Shown: one piece after another, positions 11,701 through 21,241 of the stretch
Position numbering within the stretch: position 1 is the stretch's first letter
Layout: every line of letters starts with the position of its first letter
DNA from: Parapristionchus giblindavisi
Lineage: Eukaryota; Nematoda; Chromadorea; Rhabditida; Diplogasteridae
Direction: 5' to 3'
DNA length: 64,000 nucleotides
Assembly: GCA_943737045.1 (NCBI GenBank)
Contig: CALSFV010000339.1
Coordinates: 62,001-126,000, forward strand
The notes under the pieces: model-generated
Seen by the model: the letters and a program-made list of their open reading frames with translations, nothing else
What the model was told of the DNA's origin: nothing
The model's database searches: none
Made by a program: the position numbers and the translations under genes

Positions 11701-12273
11701 TCAGTCCATCGATGTAGACAAGTGGTGTCCGTACACACATAATATAATCTCATCTCCTCCTGAATAATCGATTGGTCAATTACAGTACTCTACAGTTACA
11801 GTATACCTCAGCTCTTTTGGTCTGAGCCTGGAAGAATACAGCTTGTTTATGGTTACACTTAGGACAAGGATGATCTTCAGTCTTTGGTAGAGTTGGATCA
11901 CTCACAACATCCGCCACAATTTGAGTCAACTCACTGCAATTATTGATTTTATTTCCGCAACCATGGTTTTATAAACTAAAACTAACTCGACTTCGTGCAT
12001 GAGTTTGTTCACATAGATGCATTGATTGTCCGCGACCTGAAACATTTTATCGATTTATTGGAAGACTACCGTAATCAATATTACTTGTCTATGTTCACAA
12101 TTTCTGCAAGAATACATCAACTGTCGATTGTCCTTGTCTTCTCTCGGATACAACATGTTGTTGCTATAATGGTCAAATCTACAGTAACCACATCATCAAT
12201 CAATAAATCGATATATTACCAACCATTCAGGGCAGAATTTGATTCCAACGAATCCCTGGGAAGCTGTAGCCAT
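11701..12273 (-). CDS. POLR2I: DNA-directed RNA polymerase II subunit RPB9 (POLR2I)
   Basis: Zinc-ribbon subunit of RNA polymerase II involved in start-site choice, elongation and fidelity. The ATG at 12273 opens [17 protein letters not shown]. Exon 2 (about 12172-12078) gives [20 protein letters not shown], exon 3 [19 protein letters not shown], exon 4 (about 11940-11810) [20 protein letters not shown], and exon 5 ends [15 protein letters not shown] with stop TGA at 11703-11701. Both zinc ribbons are intact: CPEC/CRNC and CPKC/CTDTTC. Length matches the usual ~125 residues. The start is directly preceded by 'ttgtttag', a putative trans-splice acceptor. Confidence 0.97.
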
Positions 12274-12644
12274 CTAAACAATACAGTAACCTTACCAATC
12301 GATATAATTAATAAATTACAGTATTATGAGGTAGAAAAGTGGTTATCTAACCATTGTTAATCGGGAAAATTTGTACCGTAAACGCAATCCCTTTATCATG
12401 GTAATCGATAATATACTCTTCAAATGTGACTTAGACATGCATACAAAGGGGGAATGAATCAATGAATGAATATAGTAGATATACAATTATGTGTGCAATA
12501 AACACTTAAACTATTATGATTATACTGTAACTCTTCTTTGTTGTTCTGTACAAGGATACGGTAGAATGATCAAAACAATATCGAATGCAAATTGAATAAC
12601 AATACAAATGGTTTCCCTTTCCCATAGGAGGATAATGATATTAT

Positions 12645-15296
12645 TCATTCATCCCAATCAACCCATCCTTCACCTTTCTTCTCTGTTTCTACTGATTCTG
12701 GTGGAGTTGGAGTGGAGGTTTCAGTCTCTATCTCCTATAATGCCAATCAATATATTAAAGATACCATCATAAATTCAAGAATGCACATTATTACCTTGAT
12801 TTTTAAAAATCAATTGACTGTTAAAACATGCCATTGCTAAATATTTACCAAGAAATGATTATCAATCTCTTTAGCATATCATATTGATCGAATATTATGA
12901 ATAAATCAATGAATTACCTGAATCTCTCCATCTCCTGGACTACATACACTCCAATCATCTGTTGAATGAGCTGGACTCGTAGGCTCATCTTTGATTGCTT
13001 CTAGAATAATAATAATTTACCCAAATTTTACTAAATATTTTTTTTTTAAATTTCACCAATAGTTCGAACCAGAGATGGTAATAACGATTAACGAATTAAC
13101 GAAAATCGTTAATTTTAACGATGTTTTTCGTTAAATTTTAACGATTAACGGATTAACGAAAATAAGTTAATTTTCGTTAATTTTTTCGTTAATGAAAATG
13201 AGCGGTTTGATGCTGGAGAGGCGTATTTTTGTTACACATTAGCACCTCACTTCTAGGCAAAATCTATTTTTTTGTCCAAATTCTTTTTTTTCAGTTTTTA
13301 GAGCTGTATTCGCTTTAAAACAATTGATATATCGATTTATGGAACATCACTGTTCATGTTGTTCTAAAAAAATAAACGTGTTTGGAGAAAAATGTCATGC
13401 TTTGAGCATTAACGAAAGTTAACGAAATTAACGAAAATTAACGACTTATTTTTCGTTAATTTAAAAACTTAACGAATTAACGAAAATTTTCATTAACGAA
13501 CATCTCTGGTTGGAACAACAACCTGTGGCGTCTATATTTTAAAATCACTTCAAATCATCTTTTATAGACGAATACATACGTGAGCGGGCATCACCGCTGG
13601 AAATGAAAATCGGAGGGTCGGACACAAAAATCGGGGGGTCGGAAGCAAAAAATGGAGCATTTATACGCCATTTTGAGAGATTTTTTTTGGAAAATCGGGG
13701 GGTCGGGTGCCAAAAATCGGGGGTGTATTGCCGCTAGCGGCAGTGGTGCCCACGTATGGACGAATAATAATATTATTAAGTTGTACCTGGCTTAAGTGAA
13801 TCAGGGATGATCTCCTTACTGATTGGAGTCTTTGTCTCCATATCTTCCGCCAATTCTAACTGAATCAATACAAATTATCAATCGATAATCGTAACGAGAC
13901 ATGCAAATCTATGACTCAAACCTTAAAGAAATATCTCATCCAGAAGGTGTTATTATCCACTTTCTCTGGAACCTGAAAAGAACGTAAATAAGTTAGATGA
14001 ATAATGCAGATAATGAAAATTAAATAATATTATAACATACAACTTGCAAAAACATTAAAAATGAACTAACAAGAGATGAGAATAAGGCTCTCATTGGAGG
14101 ATTAATTGATAGAAGAGTATTGATCTCTCCATCATGCTCACTTAGACTGAAATTACAATATTTATTATGTAAGTGATGATTGTATATGATTATGTTTACA
14201 GAAGAATTCATTCCGCATTGCCATAACTACAGTATGACAACGTTTGACTATATCATACTAACAAAACAAGTGATTTATAAATCCATCCCAGAAAAAAAAA
14301 CAAGCCTGAAGTGTTCTGCAAATAGATCATATTCCTTTGTATCAGTAGGAGCCTCAAGATATGTGTCTTCTGATGTTTGAAGTTCCATTAAACGAATCTA
14401 TGAAAGAAAAAAGATTTATGGTTCGTGTAATCATAACTTTTTTATTGTGAAAAGGAGAATTAACAAAATACCTTGGGAAGGCATGAATTACGAACACTCT
14501 TAGGTCGGATTGTCTCTGTTAAATCATCTTCATCCTGAAATATTATTGTTCAGTATATTTAGATAATCGTAATCAAAAGTCGAGGTCAATAAACCTGTGT
14601 AGTATCCTCGATTCCAAACGATTGTACGGTATTTACAAGATTCTTCATCCAATTATAACCAACATTCGTCATCTTTTCCAACTGGAAAACAAACGAACGA
14701 TTTACGATGGAGAAATGCCAATTTCACAATATAAATCATATGATTACATACTTGTGCTTCGATAGCATCTCCAGTAGATGGTTTCTCTTTCTCTGTCTCT
14801 GTCTCAGGAGTAGCGACTGTGCTTGGTGTTTGCGAAGTGCGGTCTTTCTCTGCGAAAAAAAACAGTATTTTACGATAGCGTAATAAAACATACCTGATCC
14901 AGTAAAAACATTAAACGATTTAGCTTCAGTAGTGACGGTTTCAGTGAATTCATCAAGATCTTTCTTTACCAATTGCAAAGTGTCCATCGTCTAAACTCAT
15001 TAACAATAAACTACTTAGACATCATGTGAACCAATAATATAAATTAAGTTTGAAAATATTATCAAACGAACCTTCTGTTTAGCACTTGATAGCCAGGATG
15101 CTCCCCAACTTGTTCCAGCATTCACCCATCCAGAAGCAGCCGCTAAAGGATCAGCCATAGGATTCTACAAATCAATATTACAAGATAAGGAAAAAGTGAA
15201 TTGAAAAAAAGGCACCGTTGGAGACGTTGGCTGAGTCTCCTCGACAGGACTCTTCACTTCTTCTGTGCTTTTATCCTCTGTAGCATTGTCTGACAT
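12645..15296 (-). CDS. BSD domain-containing protein (BSDC1/SYAP1 family)
   Basis: The ATG at 15296 opens MSDNATEDKSTEEVKSPVEE; the stop TGA at 12647-12645 follows WVDWDE, like the acidic Trp-rich end of BSDC1. Exons give NPMADPLAAASGWVNAGTSW with SWLSSAKQKT (about 15165-15075), TMDTLQLVKKDLDEFTETV (about 14990-14890), a BSD region with LSEHDGEINTLLSINPPMRA (about 14150-14050) and VPEKVDNNTFWMRYFFKV (about 13975-13920), the FW...YF motif of BSD domains. Downstream is a low-complexity Ser/Thr/Glu tail. The biochemical role of the family is poorly known; SYAP1 relatives affect Akt signalling. It is the most upstream gene of the array, 371 bp before RPB9. BSDC1 fits better than SYAP1 because of the WxDWxE tail. 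Introns hold two MITE-like insertions. Confidence 0.78.
13062..13516. mobile_element. ~455-bp MITE made of TTAACGAAAA-type repeats, BSDC1 intron
   Basis: The ends are inverted: GTTCGAACCAGAGATG at the left and CATCTCTGGTTGGAAC at the right. Just inside, both ends are built from many short 'attaacgaaaa' words in opposite orientation, so the element can fold extensively. The centre has no ORF. Confidence 0.8.
13574..13758. mobile_element. ~185-bp MITE with GGGGGTCGG words, BSDC1 intron
   Basis: Imperfect terminal inverted repeats: left CATACGTGAGCGGGCATCAC, right about GCGGCAGTGGTGCCCACGTATG shortened at its inner end. The interior has repeated 'aaaatcggggggtcgg' words. The flanks 'gacgaata' and 'gacgaata' (13567 and 13759) may be a target duplication. 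Confidence 0.65.
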
Positions 15297-15543
15297 TCTA
15301 AAATGAAAGATTAGATGAGAATAGACATGGATAAATAACAAAACAGTTTAAAAGAGCCGAACAAGGCACGTGCTGTGGTGCCTGACACCACTATTTTGAT
15401 GTGCTTCATCAAACAACAGAATCCGGGTTTTCTCGATTTTACGGATTTGGAGTACAAGATGTTTTTTTTTGTATTTTTAATCAATTTTATTAATTTTTTA
15501 CATAATTATTTTGATTAGCCTTTTCTAGCTTATTCGGGTGATG
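15297..15543. promoter_or_regulatory. Divergent intergenic region
   Basis: About 245 bp separate the minus-strand BSDC1-like start (and so the head of the six-gene array) from the plus-strand nucleotidyltransferase pseudogene. It contains a GGCACGTGCTGTGGTGCC inverted motif around an E-box CACGTG at 15365. A shared promoter is inferred from position only. Confidence 0.4.
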
Positions 15544-16794
15544 ATGGCCGATCATTCTGAACCATCAACGTTCATTCCAGACTGGCAAGTAAGCAACCAT
15601 TTGTTACAATCTTCTTGAATTGTATTTTGGCAAGTCCATTTATTGATCAGTATACCAATTAAAATTAATATATGAACGGCTGAGTAATATGTTCAAATTG
15701 CAGGTGATCTTATCACAATGGGGGAACGGATAGAGGTGGAGGATACGTATAAGCAGTCGAGTGAGATTTTTTTATTTCAAAATGTCGTCTTTCCCGATTG
15801 AGAGTGTATCCAATTCGAATTCATTCAGAAGCATAATGTTGAATTCGAAAAATTAAATAATGAAATCATTCAATCTTGGGAAAGCTGCAAAAAAGTAATC
15901 AATAATTTGTGATTACTGTAGTTGATCTTAATCGATTTCAGGCGTATTGGAGTAGTATTCTACGTAGTTGTGATCAATATCTTTATGAAATAAAAGAGGA
16001 ATTATTATTCACTACTGTTGCTATTGATGCTATGGTATTGGTTATTTTCGTATTGATTGATTGTTATTGATCTACTGTATTTGAACTGTACCAGTTATAT
16101 GATCATCATTTATGTATTCAGGTGCCTATTCTCAAATTGAATGGAGCGATCATCGACTCATTGACTGGTAATAGATTCGAAATTGATGTGAGTTAGTAAG
16201 GGGAATTGACAACCTTTTGATTTATTTGCGATAATTTATGTAATTTAAAGGGACGGTATCCCTTGGAGAATTACATGTTCAAATTCGCGGGAGATCCTCA
16301 TACGGAAAAGTCGAACTAGAATATTTCATAGAAATCAGCAAAAATCACAACGCAAAGTGGTGGTGGAACTCGTCAGCTACGGCCGTTGAGGGCGCCGTAG
16401 ACCACTAGGCCATCAATAGACAAATTTTTGCTAGGGAAGTGCTATACTTATTCATGATCTCTTTGTATTCACTGGTTGTATTATGAGACAGCCTATTCCT
16501 TATGCCAATCAACTATCGATTTGCCTAAATCGAGTGGATAGAATACGAGTCGCTTCCTATCCAGTCTATCTTTTCTCTGTCACGATGTTTTTGCACTGCC
16601 CCGGCGCAGATATCAATGGCGATTTTCAAAAACTACCGTATGATAGTTCGTCAATTCGTGGTGGGACAAAATTTCACGTGCAAACATTTTCGACATTTCA
16701 ATCAATATTTTTATGGGAAACTCTCCCTTTAAGGCTAATTCAAGTGTATCTAATGAGATTTTCGTCTCTGGACTTCATAATTCTTTCTAGTTTG
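15544..16794 (+). pseudogene. Broken copy of the CID1/GLD-2-type nucleotidyltransferase
   Basis: Parallel to the intact gene at 21242-24015. It opens MADHSEPSTFIPDWQ (intact copy MANRYESQTFIPDWQ). An extra G in the second exon (about 15720) shifts the frame to an early stop. After VEFEKLNNEIIQSWESCK the copy joins straight to the 3' end of the catalytic exon plus its following intron (15895), so the exon with the GS...DID motif is deleted. Later exons (SSILRSCDQYLYEIKEELL, VPILKLNGAIIDSLTGNRFE) survive. A TTAA-flanked insertion (16249-16728) interrupts the gene just before SSVSNEIFVSGLHNS, where the third catalytic Asp position is also changed. No homologous sequence follows 16794. Clearly a pseudogene by three independent lesions. 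Confidence 0.85.
16245..16732. mobile_element. ~480-bp TTAA-flanked MITE with a tRNA-like segment
   Basis: Relative to the intact paralogue, whose empty site reads AATTTAAGGCTGA, this copy has an insert bounded by TTAA at 16245-16248 and 16729-16732. The termini are AGGGACGGTATCCC and its imperfect complement GGGAAACTCTCCCT. TTAA duplication with short TIRs suggests mobilisation by a piggyBac-type transposase. The interior holds, on the minus strand at 16352-16413, TGGCCTAGTGG (A-box form) followed by a degenerate B-box. Confidence 0.82.
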
Positions 16795-16799
16795 CCTTT

Positions 16800-17226
16800 A
16801 TTTATGTAACGTTTAAAAATTTCTCGTGTGATTATATCAAAAAGCAATGTTCAGATTGTATGTTCTATAATTGCATTCTTCCTTCGTTTTGGTCTTTCTT
16901 CAATGTTCTATTCTGTTTATTAATTTTCTGTTTGGTCATTTTAAATATATTTTGCCTAGAATAGAAGAATATTCTTAATTGTATAAACTTATATGATAAG
17001 CTTTATCTCTTAATTGTCGATTCATCTAAGCCCATAGACATGTTTTAATCAATGCTACCAGTTTTCATTGTATTCTTATTTCTTATGTAAATAAAGTTTT
17101 TTTTCTAAATATGATGTGATATACCAACTGACGTTGTTGCATATCTCACTGGACTACTTGTACATTTGTTAATTGGAATACAAATTAAAAGTGTTTATTC
17201 AATGTTAGTTACAGTATCCTTCTGGG
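16800..17226. other. AT-rich intergenic sequence
   Basis: AT-rich, without a conserved ORF. Between the nucleotidyltransferase pseudogene and the MYG1-like gene. The last 20 bases include 'gttacag', which could be an acceptor for either an upstream 5' exon or a spliced leader. Confidence 0.5.
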
Positions 17227-20200
17227 ATGGGAGATCGTTTGATAAGAAAGAAGGAGAAAGTTATTCTCGTTCATAATGCAAAGTTTAAATCATTTGATCT
17301 ATTAGGATGTCATATTCTAAAGAAACTTTCACAATTTCGTGATCATCGTATTGTAAGGTATTCACTCAATCAATTTTTCTTTAAACTTTTATATCTAATT
17401 TTCGGTCTCGCGATGAGAAATGGTTTGATCGTGCTGATGTATTGGTTGGTGTAGGAGGTATCAATTTATTATGTCCAACTATTTTCCTTTTCTGGGCATT
17501 TTTCTTAATTAAAGTAGATGAACTATGGTTTTCTACATTACAAAAATGTAAAAAAAAATCTTTTCCAACTTTGAGCTTATTTCACATCACTTGTCGATTA
17601 AATCTTTCATCTAATCGATAAAAATGAATAATATAATTAATCTCATAGCTGTCTTCTCTCATGAACTAAAGAGATATGATGCAGTTAGATATAAAGTGAA
17701 CGAAACAATGAGATCATTGACTGGAATTCCATTTGATACTACTCTATCACATACAGGTTATCAATCAATCAATATTCATAATAATATCGATTTTTTAGGG
17801 TTGATCTACGCATTTTATGGTAGAGAATATATCTCACAAATCACAGGAGATCCGGTTATTTATATATTTTTCTAAATTTAATTATATGCATTTCATAGAT
17901 CGATTCCCCTGAAGTTGATAGAATATTCGAAGAAGCTTATCGTAGAGTTATTGATCAATGTGACAGACATTATTGTGATGGATTCCCCGAAGATTCTATG
18001 TATGAAGAATTATTGATTTTTGTTTTTTTTTCCTAAAAAAATCTATATTTCAGTTCATGCTTCAAATCACACACAGGAAGTTTTGCTCCTCGATCGACAT
18101 TTTATCGTCGTTTTTGGTATGAAAATGAAAATGAAGAAGATGAATTAGAACGATTTATGAATGGAATGAGAGTTATTGGAAGAGAACTTGATGATACTGT
18201 GTCATTTCTTCGTTGGGTACTGTATATCATAAATCAATATTTATATTAACTCCTTTACAGGGCGAAGTTGATTTATTAGAACCACGTAGAGAATTGTGGA
18301 AATTTCGTGATGAGATCAGTTATACGGTAATTAATTTGGTCAAGAAATATATTGATTATGTCAATAAACAGATTGATCTACGAGTGATATCAGATGAAGA
18401 TATTGGAGAAGTTGATATAGTTGATGGTATATATGAATGTATTGGATTGAAGATGTGTGATAAAGTAGTGGCTGAAGATGTCTTTCCAGTATTTCTCATC
18501 TCTCAATTACATAATCCTCCTCGTATTGTTTTGAGGTTACAGATTAAATTATTGTATTTATTATTCCGATCTTTGTAATTTCAGATCAAACGATCAGTCC
18601 ATTTTGTTGAAATGTAGATACACTGTTGGTGTTAAAGGTTATTTTTTTCAATTAAAAGGACCTGATGATTTAATTTACAGTACCAATGGAATCAGATGAT
18701 AAAGATAATGAATTGAAACGGGAGAATATGACTAAAAGATTACGAAAACTAGCAGAGAAGGTTAATGATGATGATTCTATATTAGGTTTGTGTAGTTTTT
18801 TAAACTTTTTTCCCTTTTTTTCATTGTAAATATGTTAATTTCAGAAAATCAAACTCATCATTTCGGTAAAAACAATGCAAATAATTACAAGAAGGTAGAT
18901 ATTTTAAATGTAAAGATGATTTAATAAAAACAGAAATTCTCTGTAGATCCGTTCCATGTTAAAAACGCCTAAAGAAGAGGAAGAATGTTATCTAAGGGCA
19001 AGAAAAGATGCTTGGAGAGCTGTTGCTCGTTGTTTCAATAGAAAAAAGAGTGGTTTCTTTGAGAGAATGAGGTTTGAGAAAGTATAAAGTAATTGATCTA
19101 ATCAATATTTCATAGTATCTATTTGGATGCTGGTATTTGGGATTTGGTTGATAGAATAAACTATGCAAGATGTGAATTAGATTCTAATGAAAGGTACAGT
19201 AATTGTTATATGTCGTATTATTGATTAGTATATTGACAGATTTAATAAGGCTGTCGATACAATTGGAGCTTATGTTGAGACTTTGGTAGAATATAACATT
19301 ATGGTTTGTTTATCTTTATGATTTGACAAAAATATTTATTCTGACCAAGGATTCACAAACTCCTCGAGAATATCAATTTAAAAAGGATTGGGATAAGAGA
19401 GTTGAAGTTAGTTTCTCTTTTATTAGTAATATCTATATGATCAATATTTAGATTACCGGAAGTGAAAGATTACTGTATTTGGATGAATCTTATCCCATTC
19501 ATGATCTATTGATTAAATATGAGGTTTATTTGCTCTTACAAAATATTGAATATCATAAATCTAGACAAATTATTCTATTACTAGGAATTCGCTGAGATTG
19601 CTCATAATGGTATTCTATATGTGATTGTTAATCAAAAGAGAGACAATAATTACATTGTTCAACCAGTAACTGCTCTACATGGAAAGACTATTATTGATCA
19701 TATACAGTATGCTTGATTTGATTATAGATAATCAATAATCACTTGATTTCTTCAGACGTAAACCATTCCCTAATGTATGGTGGGGTCGTAGAGGAAAAGA
19801 TGCAGCCAATTGTACTATGGTATATATTCCCTATTAATATATTGATTGATATAATTAATTGATATTAAGATCTCTGATTGTATCTTTGTACATGCACAAG
19901 GATTTCTGGCTGTTTGTTTGAGTAAAGAAGGAGCTATTAAATTAGCATTGAATGCAGTCAATGCAACTGGGATTGAATATTATGATTTTAACAAGAATAA
20001 AACGGATGATGATGGAGAGGTTTTTTCTTATTCTTAAATACATACTCTAATATTGATTTCTACAGATGACTAAATGTGTTTTGAATGATATTATGAATCG
20101 TGAATCTGTGAGTATTCAAACTATTTTTTTAAATCAAGCCATTTGTGTTTCAGATAAGTGGAAGTAATCGTATTATTGTTATTGACAATCCTTATGTATG

Positions 20201-20698
20201 GTGGAATGAACTGAAGGAACTCGAAGTTTGTTTCTTCCTTTTTTTTACTAACATGTTTTATGTTTTTGATAGTTAAAATTGTATTTTTAGATCAATAATC
20301 CTGAATTAGCATCATGTCAAGTACTGTACGCCATTCAAAAACAGAGAGATAGTGATAAATGGATTGTGTTAGCTATTCCCCTCTTACACAGAAGTGGAGG
20401 TGGTATACGGTAAGTATATTTTAATATATAAAAATAAATATTAATTATTTGAGGAAGCGTTTTCCCGTTTCTTGGAGAAATTTGAGTGGAGAAGAAGCAT
20501 CGATGATCACTCAGGTATATTGAGAATACTGTAATATGAGTTATTGATTATTAATTGTTTGAGGTTGATGATTGTGAGATTGTAAATGAAGAGAGAACAT
20601 TTGCAATAGTTGGATCAAGAGAAGGAGCTATAAGATTAGCTAATTATGCTATTAACTATAAGGAAATTAATCTTAAAGATTTTCCTGATACTAAATAA
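17227..20698 (+). CDS. Divergent MYG1-type (UPF0160/DHH) protein with lost catalytic motifs and repeated C-terminal modules
   Basis: Hand-spliced to roughly 780 residues, about twice a normal MYG1. Normal MYG1 is a DHH-superfamily 3'-5' RNA exonuclease of nucleus and mitochondria. The N-terminal part aligns in order: VILVHNAKFKSFDLLGCHIL (family HNGxFHxDEAL), FRDHRIVR, RDEKWFDRADVLVGVG, then RYDAVRYKVNETMRSL at about 17690 (family RYDHHQ...ETMSSL), LIYAFYGREYI. The metal-binding FHxDE and DHH residues are gone. Further on, FNKAVDTIGAYVETLVEYN and PFPNVWWGRRGKDA with SDCIFVHAQGFLAVCLSKEG (about 19870-19930) match the MYG1 C-terminal half (CIFVHASGF...TREGA), and a third module follows (NPYVWWNELKE..., DDCEIVNEERTFAIVGSREG). 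Stop TAA at 20696-20698. About 23 small exons. One acceptor near 17407 lacks AG. Divergent functional gene or early pseudogene; family assignment is fairly sure. Confidence 0.76.
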
Positions 20699-21241
20699 AT
20701 GATCTTGTTAATGGTTGAGATTTAAAAAAAAAACTATCTGTTATATTTTCCTTAACTTATTAAAACCTCGTTCTTAGAATGCTAATTATAATGAGTAGTA
20801 ATATTAATAGTATCGTTTTATCTATGAGATTAGACACTCAATAGTAGTCATTTTGCTCATTGTTTTTTTGTTTACTTGTAAAGTCTTTTAGAACGTTTAT
20901 TCATTTTATCATTCTTTTCTCATCTTTGTTGTCATTTAGTAATTATGAGGGAACATGTTGATGTTTACGTGTGCAATGTTTATGTTCTCGATTGGATAAA
21001 AACTTTTATACCTATTATACTATTTAAATTTAAAAAAAATAGTAATAAAATATAATAAGAAGAATAATAAACTAAAGAAAGAAATTAAAAAGTGTAAAGT
21101 ATGACACATTCACGTTAATTTGGTGAACTACCGTACTTTTAAGGGCTGAAGCCGTCCATCAAAATTTCAAGTTTAAAAAAATATTTATGGTATTTTTACA
21201 TGATTATTTTGATTTGCATTTTCTAGCTTATTCGGGTGGTT
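20699..21241. other. AT-rich intergenic sequence
   Basis: No ORF or repeat recognised. The last ~60 bp ('ttgcattttctagcttattcggg' region) are shared with the same position before the pseudogene at 15544, so the duplication reached into the 5' flank and includes a probable acceptor 'ttttctag'. Confidence 0.5.

Noticed and set aside
16483..16809. 108-codon ORF
   Set aside because: It spans the TTAA insertion and the relic exon of the nucleotidyltransferase pseudogene, so it is a chimeric chance frame.
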